From Anaeromyxobacter sp. Fw109-5 (lineage in GTDB: Bacteria > Myxococcota > Myxococcia > Myxococcales > Anaeromyxobacteraceae), in NCBI RefSeq assembly GCF_000017505.1, contig NC_009675.1:2108001-2172000 (forward strand): 64,000 nucleotides of DNA, read 5' to 3'. The notes under the pieces were generated by a model. The model saw only the letters and a program-made list of their open reading frames with translations, did no database searches and was not told where the DNA came from. The stretch's first letter is position 1. The number at the start of each line of letters is the position of its first letter. A program made the position numbers and the translations under genes. Shown here piece after piece: positions 56,716 to 64,000 of the stretch.

Positions 56716-58581
56716 ATGTCCACGCAAGTCTCCGTGGCAAAGCACAAGGTCGAGCAGGTCGAGACCGTCACCATCCGGTTCGTCGGCGACTCCGGCGACG
56801 GCATGCAGCTGACGGGGACCGAGTTCACGCGCGCGAGCGCCCTCGCCGGCAACGACCTCGCCACCTTCCCGGACTACCCCGCGGAGATCCGTGCGCCCGC
56901 CGGCTCGCTCGCCGGCGTGTCGGGCTACCAGGTGAACTTCGGGTCGCGGGAGATCCACACCCCCGGTGATGCCCCCGACGTCCTCGTGGCCATGAACCCG
57001 GCCGCGCTGAAGACGAACCTGGCGGACCTGAAGCCGGGTGGCATGCTGCTCGTGAACGTGGGCGCGTTCACCCCGGGCAACCTCGAGAAGGCCGGCTACA
57101 AGACGAACCCGCTCGAGGACGCGGCGCTCAAGCAGAGCTACAAGATCTTCCCGGTCGACATGAACAAGCTGACCGAGATGGCGCTGGCCGGCTCGGGGCT
57201 GTCGTCGAAGGAGGTCGCGCGCTGCAAGAACTACTTCGCGCTCGGCCTCATGTACTGGCTCTACAGCCGCCCCATCGAGGCGCAGCTCGAGTCGATCCAG
57301 CGGAAGTTCGCGAAGAAGCCGGAGTTCGCCGCGGCCAACGCCGCCGTCTTCAAGGCGGGCCACGCCTACGGCGAGACGTCCGAGGTGTTCTTCCAGCGCT
57401 ACGAGGTGCCGAAGTCGAAGCTCGCGCCCGGCACCTACCGCAGCGTGACCGGCAACTTCGCCACCGCCCTCGGCTTCGCCACGGTGGCGCGGCTCACGGG
57501 CAGGCAGGTGTTCCTCGGCAGCTACCCCATCACGCCCGCCACCGAGATCCTCCAGGAGATGTCGTACTTCAAGGAGCACGGGGTGGTGACGTACCAGGCC
57601 GAGGACGAGATCGCCGGCATCGGCTCCGCCATCGGCGCCGCCTTCGGCGGCGCGCTCGCCTGCACCACCACCTCCGGCCCCGGCCTCGCCCTCAAGACCG
57701 AGATGATGGGGCTCGCGGTGATCACCGAGCTGCCCCTCGTGGTCGTGAACGTGCAGCGCGGCGGCCCGTCGACGGGCATGCCGACCAAGACCGAGCAGGC
57801 GGACCTGCTCATGGCGCTCTTCGGCCGTCACGGCGAGGCGCCCATGCCGGTCATCGCGGCGCAGAGCCCCGCGGACTGCTTCTGGGCGGCGATCGAGGCG
57901 ATGAAGATCGCCACCAAGTGGATGACGCCGGTGCTGCTGCTCACCGACGGCTACCTGGGCAACGGGTCCGAGCCGTTCAAGATCCCGAGCCTCGACGAGC
58001 TGCCGAAGCTGAAGGTGAGCTACCAGACCTCGCCCAACTACGCGGACGGCACGCAGTACATGCCGTACCTGCGCGACGACAAGCTCGTGCGCCCCTGGGC
58101 GATCCCGGGCACGCCGGGGCTCGAGCACCGCGTGGGCGGGCTCGAGAAGGACTCGCTCTCGGGCATGGTGTCCTACGACGGCATGAACCACGAGCGGATG
58201 GTGAAGACCCGCGCGCAGAAGATCCGCAACGTGGTGGAGGACGTGCCGGACGTCGAGACCTTCGGCGCGGCGAGCGGCGACCTCCTGCTCGTCTCCTGGG
58301 GCGGCACCTTCGGCGCGGTGCGCGGCGCCGCCGAGGAGCTGCAGGCGCGCGGCAAGGCGGTGGGCCACGTGCACCTGCGCTGGCTGAACCCGCTCCCGAA
58401 GAACCTGGGCGAGGTGCTGAAGGGGTTCAAGAAGGTGTTCGTGCCGGAGGTGAACGACGGGCAGCTCGCCTTCTACCTGCGCGGCAAGTTCCCGGGCGTG
58501 GATCCGCTGCAGTTCAACCGGATCAACGGCAAGCCCATCAAGATCAGCGAGCTCGTGGGCAAGGTCCTCGAGGTCCTGTAG
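56716..58581 (+). CDS. korA: 2-oxoacid:ferredoxin oxidoreductase, fused gamma-alpha subunit (KorA, two-subunit type)
   Basis: 621 residues. The N-terminal gamma domain (~15-200, VGDSGDGMQLTGTEFTRAS) is fused to the alpha domain, with GSYPITPATEILQEM, the activating-Glu region YQAEDEIAGIGSAIGAAFGG, TTTSGPG, and RGGPSTGMPTKTEQADL. The closing domain lies in SWGGTFGAVRGAAEEL. With the next gene it forms the alpha-beta type of 2-oxoglutarate:ferredoxin oxidoreductase, as in Mycobacterium KorAB, which lacks a separate delta ferredoxin subunit and tolerates oxygen better. The reaction is oxidative decarboxylation of 2-oxoglutarate (or another 2-oxoacid) to the acyl-CoA with reduction of ferredoxin, or the reverse. 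Confidence 0.93.
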   Translation: MSTQVSVAKHKVEQVETVTIRFVGDSGDGMQLTGTEFTRASALAGNDLATFPDYPAEIRAPAGSLAGVSGYQVNFGSREIHTPGDAPDVLVAMNPAALKTNLADLKPGGMLLVNVGAFTPGNLEKAGYKTNPLEDAALKQSYKIFPVDMNKLTEMALAGSGLSSKEVARCKNYFALGLMYWLYSRPIEAQLESIQRKFAKKPEFAAANAAVFKAGHAYGETSEVFFQRYEVPKSKLAPGTYRSVTGNFATALGFATVARLTGRQVFLGSYPITPATEILQEMSYFKEHGVVTYQAEDEIAGIGSAIGAAFGGALACTTTSGPGLALKTEMMGLAVITELPLVVVNVQRGGPSTGMPTKTEQADLLMALFGRHGEAPMPVIAAQSPADCFWAAIEAMKIATKWMTPVLLLTDGYLGNGSEPFKIPSLDELPKLKVSYQTSPNYADGTQYMPYLRDDKLVRPWAIPGTPGLEHRVGGLEKDSLSGMVSYDGMNHERMVKTRAQKIRNVVEDVPDVETFGAASGDLLLVSWGGTFGAVRGAAEELQARGKAVGHVHLRWLNPLPKNLGEVLKGFKKVFVPEVNDGQLAFYLRGKFPGVDPLQFNRINGKPIKISELVGKVLEVL

Positions 58582-58603
58582 CGAGACGGAAAGGACTACT
58601 CAC

Positions 58604-59653
58604 ATGAGCACGACGAACACGACCGTGAACACCGCCCTCCCGACCTACACGAAGAAGGACTTCGAGTCCGGCGTCGACCCGCGCTGGTGCCCGGGCTGCG
58701 GCGACTACTCGATCATCAACCAGGTGCAGCGGGCGCTGCCCGCCGTCGGGGTGAAGCGCGAGAACATCGTCTTCATCTCCGGCATCGGCTGCTCCTCGCG
58801 CTTCCCGTACTACATGAACAACTACGGGATGCACACGCTGCACGGCCGCGCGCCCTCGTTCGCCTCGGGCCTCAAGGTGTCGCGGCCCGAGCTGCAGGTG
58901 TGGATCGTGACCGGCGACGGCGACGCGCTCGCCATCGGCGGCAACCACTTCATCCACGCGATGCGGCGCAACCTCGACCTGAAGATGCTGCTGTTCAACA
59001 ACCGCATCTACGGGCTCACGAAGGGCCAGGTCTCCCCGACCTCCGAGCTCGGCAAGAAGACGAAGACCACGCCGCACGGCTCGCCGGACTACCCGTTCAA
59101 CCCGCCGGCGCTCGCGCTCGGCTCCGGCGCCACCTTCGTCGCGCGCACCGTCGACGTCGAGGGCGCGCACATGGGCGCGGTCATCAAGGCCGCGGCCGAG
59201 CACAAGGGCAGCACGCTCGTCGAGATCTTCCAGAACTGCCCGGTGTTCAACGACGGCGCCTACGACTTCCTCACCGACAAGGCGGTGAAGGCGGACGCGC
59301 TGCTGCGGATGGAGCAGGGCAAGCCGCTCCTCTTCGGGAAGGACTCGAAGAAGGGGATCCGCTTCAACCCGCAGAGCGCCGAGCTCGAGGTGGTCACCCT
59401 CGGCGAGGACGGCGTGACCGAGAAGGACATCCTCGTCCACGACGCGAAGCGCGAGGACCCGACCATCGCCTTCATGCTGGCGAACCTCTCGACGCGCCCG
59501 GGCTTCCCCACGCCCATCGGCGTGTTCCGCGACGTCAGCCTGCCGACGTGCGAGGAGCTGACGTGGAAGCTCATCGACGGCGCGAAGGCGAAGAAGCCGG
59601 ACGCGTCGCTCGAGAAGCTGCTCGACGGCGGCGACACCTGGACGATCGGCTAG
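58604..59653 (+). CDS. korB: 2-oxoacid:ferredoxin oxidoreductase beta subunit (KorB, two-subunit type)
   Basis: 349 residues, 22 bases after korA. It carries the [4Fe-4S] ligands in RWCPGCGDY and SGIGCSSRF and a further Cys in FQNCPVFNDGAY, plus the ThDP/Mg motif GDGDALAIGGNHFIHAMRRN...NNRIYGLTKGQVSPTS. The extended C-terminal part (after ~250) distinguishes it from the shorter beta subunit of the four-gene cluster downstream. It provides the ThDP active site and the cluster that reduces ferredoxin. Confidence 0.95.
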   Translation: MSTTNTTVNTALPTYTKKDFESGVDPRWCPGCGDYSIINQVQRALPAVGVKRENIVFISGIGCSSRFPYYMNNYGMHTLHGRAPSFASGLKVSRPELQVWIVTGDGDALAIGGNHFIHAMRRNLDLKMLLFNNRIYGLTKGQVSPTSELGKKTKTTPHGSPDYPFNPPALALGSGATFVARTVDVEGAHMGAVIKAAAEHKGSTLVEIFQNCPVFNDGAYDFLTDKAVKADALLRMEQGKPLLFGKDSKKGIRFNPQSAELEVVTLGEDGVTEKDILVHDAKREDPTIAFMLANLSTRPGFPTPIGVFRDVSLPTCEELTWKLIDGAKAKKPDASLEKLLDGGDTWTIG

Positions 59654-59726
59654 TCCGCGGCGCGCTCGCCCTCCGGCACGCCCGGGGCGAGCCGGCGTGG
59701 TCGACGGCCCGCCGCGCGCGGCCAGT

Positions 59727-59764
59727 GGGCCCTTCCCCGCGACGGGGGAGGGCCCTCGTCTTTT
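59727..59764 (+). terminator. Intrinsic terminator after korB
   Basis: A 12-bp stem (59727-59738 with 59744-59755, one G-T pair), loop GCGAC and a T-rich end TCGTCTTTT. It separates the two oxidoreductase operons. Confidence 0.8.
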
Positions 59765-60009
59765 CGCGCCCCTGCGGCGCCCGGGCGCGCCCGCGGGCGC
59801 TCCCGTCGCCGCTCCGGCGAGGATCGTGGAGGCGCCGAGTCGATCAAACGTCGAGCAAATGGGTCGATGAAATGCGCAATCGATTCGCGGGGAAATCTCG
59901 GCTCGATTGATCTGCGTCCAGGCACCCAAGTGCGGCGACGTAGTACTGAGCGCGGCACTCTCCCAGCGTGACCGGTCCATGGCGGCCCGGACGCTCCAGA
60001 GGAGCGCTA
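59765..60009. other. Regulatory region before korD
   Basis: Part of a 356-base gap. AT-richer sequence at 59835-59915 contains four TCGAT words (59840, 59864, 59880, 59903); their spacing is irregular. AGAGGAG before 60010 is the ribosome-binding site of korD. No clear promoter hexamers or FNR box were found. Confidence 0.4.
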
Positions 60010-60282
60010 ATGACGACAGCAGCTGCACCTGCGGCGAAGAAGGACAAGAAGTTCAAAGGCGTCGTGGTCGTGAACCGCGAGAACTGCAAGGGCTGTGGGT
60101 TCTGCGTCGAGTTCTGCCCGCTGCACGCCCTCGAGCTCGAGAAGGGCTACAACGCGAAGGGATATCACCCGCCTTTCCTCGCAAAGCCGGAGCTCTGCAA
60201 TGGCTGCGACATGTGCGGGCTCTTCTGCCCCGACTTCTCGATCTACGGCTACCGCGAGAAGCTCGACTCGGCCGCCGCCTAG
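60010..60282 (+). CDS. korD: 2-oxoacid:ferredoxin oxidoreductase delta (ferredoxin) subunit
   Basis: 90 residues from ATG 60010, chosen for its AGAGGAG site and because the frame upstream lacks homology. Two [4Fe-4S] motifs: CKGCGFCVEFCP and CNGCDMCGLFCPD. It carries electrons from KorB to free ferredoxin. The Lys/Ala-rich N-terminus (AAPAAKKDKKFKG) is typical. First gene of korDABC. Confidence 0.95.
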   Translation: MTTAAAPAAKKDKKFKGVVVVNRENCKGCGFCVEFCPLHALELEKGYNAKGYHPPFLAKPELCNGCDMCGLFCPDFSIYGYREKLDSAAA

Positions 60283-60291
60283 GAGCCACGA

Positions 60292-61455
60292 ATGTCAAAC
60301 GCGACCTCTTCCGGAACCCTCACTGGCAGCCACTACCTGGACGGCGATCACGCCTGCAGCGAAGGCGCCATCGCCGCCGGCTGCCGGTTCGCCGCCGGCT
60401 ACCCCATCACGCCCTCGACCGAGGTGGTCGAGCGGCTCGCGCAGCGCTTCCCGCTCGTCGGCGGCCGCTTCCTCCAGTTCGAGGACGAGCTCGCCGCGTC
60501 GATCGCGCTGCTCGGCGGCGCCTGGGGCGGCGCCAAGGCCTGCACCGTCACGTCGGGCCCCGGCTTCTCGCTCATGATGGAGCACATCGGCCTCGCCGCG
60601 ATCACCGAGACGCCGTGCGTGTTCTTCGACGTGCAGCGCGCCGGCCCGTCGACCGGTCTCCCCACGCAGCCCGCCCAGGGCGACATGATGCAGGCGCGGT
60701 TCGGGTCGCACGGCGACTACCGCCTCATCGCGCTCTGCCCGAACTCGCCGCAGGAGTGCTTCGACCTCACCGTCGACGCCTTCAACATGGCCGAGGAGTA
60801 CCGCGTCCCGGTCCTCGTGATGCTCGACGAGGTCGTCGGGCACATGACCGAGAAGGTGGTCATCCCGGACGACTCGAAGCTCAAGATCACCGAGCGGCGC
60901 TGGACGAAGAAGCCTCCGGGCGAGTTCAAGCTCTTCGCGCCCGCCGAGGGCAGCCTCGTCCCCGAGATGGTGAAGCCGGGTGACGGCTACCGCATCCACG
61001 TCACGGGCCTCACGCACGACGAGCGCGGCTACCCGAAGATGACGGTCCCCGAGCACGAGAAGATGCAGATGCGGCTCTGGGACAAGATCGTCCTCAACGC
61101 CGACAAGATCGTGAAGTACGAGGCGAAGGACCTGGACGACGCCGAGGTGGTGGTCGTCTCCTACGGCATCACCTCCCGCATCGCCGAGCGCGCCATCCAG
61201 CAGGCGCGCGCCGCGGGCGTGAAGGTGGGCTCGTTCCGCCTCATCACCGCCTGGCCCTTCCCGGAGAAGGAGATCCTCCAGCTCTCCAAGAAGGTGAAGG
61301 CGTTCGTCGTCCCCGAGCTGAACCTCGGCCAGATGGTGCTCGAGGTGCAGCGCATCGTCGAGGGCCGGACCAAGGTGGTCCCGGTCCCGCACGTGGGCGG
61401 CACCGTTCACGATCCGCAGGTCATCACCAACGCCATTGTGGGAGCCGTTCGATGA
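60292..61455 (+). CDS. korA: 2-oxoacid:ferredoxin oxidoreductase alpha subunit (four-subunit type)
   Basis: 387 residues, nine bases after korD. It carries the pyrimidine-binding domain motifs AAGYPITPSTEVVERL, FEDELAASIALLGGAWGG, TSGPGFSLM and RAGPSTGLPTQPAQGDM. The C-terminal domain II (VVVSYGITSRIAERAI) is present. Unlike the korA upstream it lacks the fused gamma domain. It resembles KorA of archaea and delta-proteobacteria. It overlaps korB by ATGA. Confidence 0.95.
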   Translation: MSNATSSGTLTGSHYLDGDHACSEGAIAAGCRFAAGYPITPSTEVVERLAQRFPLVGGRFLQFEDELAASIALLGGAWGGAKACTVTSGPGFSLMMEHIGLAAITETPCVFFDVQRAGPSTGLPTQPAQGDMMQARFGSHGDYRLIALCPNSPQECFDLTVDAFNMAEEYRVPVLVMLDEVVGHMTEKVVIPDDSKLKITERRWTKKPPGEFKLFAPAEGSLVPEMVKPGDGYRIHVTGLTHDERGYPKMTVPEHEKMQMRLWDKIVLNADKIVKYEAKDLDDAEVVVVSYGITSRIAERAIQQARAAGVKVGSFRLITAWPFPEKEILQLSKKVKAFVVPELNLGQMVLEVQRIVEGRTKVVPVPHVGGTVHDPQVITNAIVGAVR

Positions 61456-62348
61456 GCGCGCCGGTCAAGGAGAACCCCGTCAACAAGTACCTGCGCATGG
61501 AGCGCATGCCGTCCATCTGGTGCCCCGGCTGCGGCATCGGCACGACGGTGAACTGCTTCGCGCGCGCGCTCGACGAGTCCAAGATCCCGCTCGACAACCT
61601 GGCGGTCGTCTCGGGCATCGGCTGCACCGGCCGCGTGGCGGGCTACATGAACGTGGACTCGTTCCACACGACGCACGGGCGCGCCATCCCGTTCGCGACG
61701 GGCCTGCAGCTCGCCCGCCCCGACCTGAAGGTGGTCGTGTACTCCGGTGACGGCGACCTGTCCGCCATCGGCGGCAACCACTTCATCCACGCGGCCCGCC
61801 GGAACGCCGACCTCCTCGTGGTCATGGTGAACAACTTCACCTACGGCATGACGGGCGGCCAGGTGACGCCGACCACGTTCCGCCCGGCGGTCGCCTCGAC
61901 CACGCCGTACGGCGCGTTCGAGCAGACGTTCAACATGCCGATGCTCGCCGACTCCTGCGGCGCGGTGTACGTCGCCCGGTGGACGGCGTACCACGTGAAG
62001 CAGCTCGCCAAGTCGATGGCCGAGGCCATCAACAAGCGCGGCTTCCGCTTCATCGAGATCGCGGCGCCGTGCCCCACGCTGTACCTCCGCCGCAACAAGC
62101 TCGGCGAGGGGCTCGACGAGATGAAGTTCTACAAGGAGAAGAGCGTCATCCGGAACGGCGTCGACACGCGCGAGGTCGCGCTCGACTACCGCAAGGAGAT
62201 CACGGTCGGCAAGTTCGTCGACCGCGAGCGGCCGACGCTCGAGGACGCGATGGAGCAGCGCTACAAGGAGGCGCTCGGCGCGAAGTACGTGCCGTACGTC
62301 TCGCCCGGCGCGAAGGCGCCCGCCACGGCCGAGAAGCCGGCCGCGTAG
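61452..62348 (+). CDS. korB: 2-oxoacid:ferredoxin oxidoreductase beta subunit (four-subunit type)
   Basis: 298 residues, overlapping korA by four bases. [4Fe-4S] and ThDP motifs: IWCPGCGIGTTVNC, SGIGCTGRVAGY, YSGDGDLSAIGGNHFIHAARRN, NNFTYGMTGGQVTPTT. CPTLYLRRNK lies near the expected fourth Cys. It forms the catalytic core with KorA. The last 15 residues are an Ala/Pro tail. Confidence 0.95.
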   Translation: MSAPVKENPVNKYLRMERMPSIWCPGCGIGTTVNCFARALDESKIPLDNLAVVSGIGCTGRVAGYMNVDSFHTTHGRAIPFATGLQLARPDLKVVVYSGDGDLSAIGGNHFIHAARRNADLLVVMVNNFTYGMTGGQVTPTTFRPAVASTTPYGAFEQTFNMPMLADSCGAVYVARWTAYHVKQLAKSMAEAINKRGFRFIEIAAPCPTLYLRRNKLGEGLDEMKFYKEKSVIRNGVDTREVALDYRKEITVGKFVDRERPTLEDAMEQRYKEALGAKYVPYVSPGAKAPATAEKPAA

Positions 62349-62365
62349 CTCAGGAGAACAAGGAC

Positions 62366-62917
62366 ATGGGTCCCACGGAGATCAAGATCGGCGGGCTGGG
62401 CGGCCAGGGCGTCATCCTGGGCGGCATCATCATCGGCAAGGCGGCGGCGCTGTTCGACAGCAAGCACTCGTGCCTCACGCAGGCCTTCGGCCCCGAGGCG
62501 CGCGGGTCTGCCTGCAGCGCACAGGTGGTCGTCGACAGCGAGCCGATCCTCTACCCGTACGTGCAGAAGCCGCACATCATGGTGGCGATGTCGCAGGACG
62601 CGTTCGCGAAGTTCTCGCCCGAGCTCCGGCCGGACGGGACGCTCCTCATCGAGGAGGAGCTCGTCAAGCCCAACGGCCTGCCGAGCACGGTGAAGGTGTT
62701 CTCGGTCCCGGCGACGCGCATCGCCGAGGAGCTCGGCAGGAAGATGGTGATGAACATCGTCATGGTCGGGTTCTTCACCGCCGTGACGGGCCTCGTGAGC
62801 GAGGAGGCGGCGCGGGAGGCGGTCAAGGACTCCGTCCCGCCGGCCACCATCGACCTGAACATGAAGGCGTTCCAGCGCGGCTTCGATCACGGCAAGAAGC
62901 TCGTCGCCAAGGCGTAA
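62366..62917 (+). CDS. korC: 2-oxoacid:ferredoxin oxidoreductase gamma subunit
   Basis: 183 residues from ATG 62366 behind AGGAGAAC. Gamma-subunit motifs: IKIGGLGGQGVILGGIIIGKAAAL, the loop Q-A-F-G-P-E-A-R-G-S-A, and VPATRIAEELGRKMVMNIVMVGFF. It binds coenzyme A in this family. It completes korDABC, and a terminator follows 21 bases later. Confidence 0.95.
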   Translation: MGPTEIKIGGLGGQGVILGGIIIGKAAALFDSKHSCLTQAFGPEARGSACSAQVVVDSEPILYPYVQKPHIMVAMSQDAFAKFSPELRPDGTLLIEEELVKPNGLPSTVKVFSVPATRIAEELGRKMVMNIVMVGFFTAVTGLVSEEAAREAVKDSVPPATIDLNMKAFQRGFDHGKKLVAKA

Positions 62918-62938
62918 GCCACCGCCTCTCACGTCTCG

Positions 62939-62977
62939 CGGCCGCACCGGGCGCTCCGGTGCGGCCGTTTCACTTTC
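62939..62977 (+). terminator. Intrinsic terminator of korDABC
   Basis: A perfect 12-bp stem (62939-62950 with 62956-62967), loop GCGCT, then TTTCACTTTC. It could also serve the convergent TPR gene, whose stop is at 62993. Confidence 0.75.
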
Positions 62978-62992
62978 TCTATCGGCGCGCCC

Positions 62993-63799
62993 TCACTCGC
63001 AGGCGCGGGCGCCGCGCAGGCTCGTCCGGCAGGCGTCCGCGCCGGGCGACACCTCCAGGCAACGCTCGCACGCCCGGACCGCCTCGTCGCATCGCGCGAG
63101 CCGCACGAGCGAGACGCAGAGCCCGTGCAGCGCCTCGTGCGAGCCGGGCTCCAGCTCCGCGGCGCGCCGGTAGCCCGCCTCCGCCCGTTCGAAGCGCCCC
63201 TCCACGTAGTCCATGAAGGCGAGGTCGTGGTGCGCCGCGGCGCGATCGGGCGCCGCCTCGAGCAGGTGCAGGTACTCGCGGCGGGCCTCGGCCCAGCGCG
63301 CGCCGCGATCGGGCGAGTCCAGGCCGTGGCGGAGGAGGGCGCGGGCGAGGTTCTGGCGGGCGTCGGCGAGGTCGGGATCGATGCGCAACGCGGCGCGGAG
63401 CGCGTCGGTGCCGCCACCCTCGCGCCCCGCCGCGAGCAGCGTCTCTCCCAGGTTCGCGTGCCCCTCGGCGAAGTCGGGCGCGAGCCGCACCGCCCGCTCG
63501 AACCGCCGCCGCGCGGTGTCGAGGTCTCCCTCGCGGCGAGCGACGATCCCGAGGCCGTTCAGCGCCTCCGGGAAGTCGGGATCGAACTCCAGCGCGTGCG
63601 AGAAGGCGACGGTCGCGCGCTCCGGGTCGGCCGCCTCCAGGTACGCGTAGCCGCGCCGGACCTCCTCCGCCGCGCGCGGGTGCACGGCGGCGCGCCCGGC
63701 GCACGCGGCGGCGCAGCCGAGGACGAGTACGAGAGGGAGACGGAGAGCGAAGGGCCGGGACGAGGGGAGGGGGGCGTCGGGCGGGCGAGGCGCGGGCAT
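62993..63799 (-). CDS. TPR-repeat lipoprotein
   Basis: 268 residues. Lipoprotein signal with lipobox LVLG-C (Cys29); Cys33 is a second possibility. From residue ~40 there are about five tetratricopeptide repeats (AYLEAADPERATVAFSHALE, ALNGLGIVARREGDLDTARR, GHANLGETLLAAG, ARQNLARALLRHG, ALHGLCVSLVRLARCDEAV). The last repeats carry several cysteines (CDEAVRACERC ... DACRTSLRGARACE). Outer-membrane TPR lipoproteins serve as assembly platforms for pili, secretion or motility. No partner genes are adjacent. It is convergent with korDABC. Confidence 0.8.
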   Translation of the reverse strand: MPAPRPPDAPLPSSRPFALRLPLVLVLGCAAACAGRAAVHPRAAEEVRRGYAYLEAADPERATVAFSHALEFDPDFPEALNGLGIVARREGDLDTARRRFERAVRLAPDFAEGHANLGETLLAAGREGGGTDALRAALRIDPDLADARQNLARALLRHGLDSPDRGARWAEARREYLHLLEAAPDRAAAHHDLAFMDYVEGRFERAEAGYRRAAELEPGSHEALHGLCVSLVRLARCDEAVRACERCLEVSPGADACRTSLRGARACE

Positions 63800-63928
63800 G
63801 TCCGCCTTCCTTGCCGCGCGCGTGCCGCACGAAACGCCGGCGGCACAGTCGCCCGCGCCGTGCGCGCCGGCCGTGGCCGAGCCGTCCGGCCGCGCGACGG
63901 CCGTCCGCGGGCTCGGGGCGTCATGGGC

Positions 63929-64000
63929 TCAGCGCTCCGGCGCGCCGGCCTCGACCCCGTCCGGCCTGCCGTCACGGTCGGTGTCGCGCTCGACGCTCAC
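63929..64000 (-). CDS. C-terminal end of an Asp-rich repeat protein (5' end outside window)
   Basis: 24 codons are open to the window edge and stop at 63931-63929. The residues VERDTDRDGRPDGVEAGAPER contain D-x-D-x-D-G-x-x-D-G, the pattern of calcium-binding thrombospondin-type-3-like or EF-hand-like repeats common in myxobacterial surface proteins. Too short for a firm call. Confidence 0.4.
   Translation of the reverse strand: MSVERDTDRDGRPDGVEAGAPER

Noticed and set aside
59765-60009. FNR/CRP-type site before korD
   Set aside because: TCGAT words are present, but none forms the TTGAT-N4-ATCAA palindrome; spacing irregular.

Overview
The window is very GC-rich, almost every codon ends in G or C, and the genes carry few introduced elements. 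Multihaem c-type cytochromes, MYXO-CTERM-like surface proteins, an IF3 with an Ala/Pro tail, many histidine kinases and ferredoxin-dependent 2-oxoacid oxidoreductases together suggest a metal-respiring, facultatively anaerobic myxobacterium of the Anaeromyxobacter type. This assignment is inference from gene content; no search was run.

Left part (1-13.8 kb). The end of a kinase-like gene overlaps a single-domain response regulator. Then come a lone ribosomal protein L3 gene with its own promoter and terminator, a polytopic membrane protein and typA (both on the minus strand). A tightly packed three-gene signalling unit follows: a hybrid kinase with receivers and a GGDEF-like domain, a HAMP sensor kinase, and a FecR-like membrane protein. 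A ten-haem-motif lipoprotein cytochrome with fibronectin-type domains lies on the minus strand.

Middle left (13.8-30 kb). A decayed stretch holds frameshifted remnants of a PpiC-type prolyl isomerase. It is followed by a four-gene operon of exported proteins: a beta-propeller protein, an Ig-like protein, a large predicted outer-membrane beta protein and an FG-GAP-like protein. The first and last carry the same Cys-Ala-Ser-Gly-Gly / hydrophobic / Arg-rich sorting tail. Next are a receiver-DUF4388-like regulator, corA, a VOC/glyoxalase II pair, a CDP-alcohol phosphatidyltransferase and a metallophosphoesterase, then tRNA-Val(GAC) with its own promoter and terminator.

Centre (30-47 kb). A lower-GC lipoprotein gene and a sensor kinase precede an octahaem cytochrome gene. 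Its frame is interrupted once by an in-frame TGA, followed at the right distance by a SECIS-like hairpin. I read it as a probable selenocysteine-containing multihaem cytochrome. After thrS comes a branched-chain amino acid operon, leuA-leuC-leuD-ilvB-ilvN-ilvC. It is headed by a short leucine-containing leader peptide and four mutually exclusive pairing segments, a classical attenuator layout.

Right part (47-64 kb). The translation cluster infC-rpmI-rplT-pheS-pheT-(membrane protein)-ihfA is followed by a small Cys-rich protein. An overlapping chain of QueD/PTPS, GTP cyclohydrolase I, an SDR and a FAD-linked oxidase comes next; the first three could form a tetrahydrobiopterin-type route. Two different 2-oxoacid:ferredoxin oxidoreductases then lie back to back: a two-subunit KorAB with fused gamma-alpha, and a four-subunit korDABC. 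The window ends with a TPR lipoprotein and the tail of an Asp-rich repeat protein on the minus strand.
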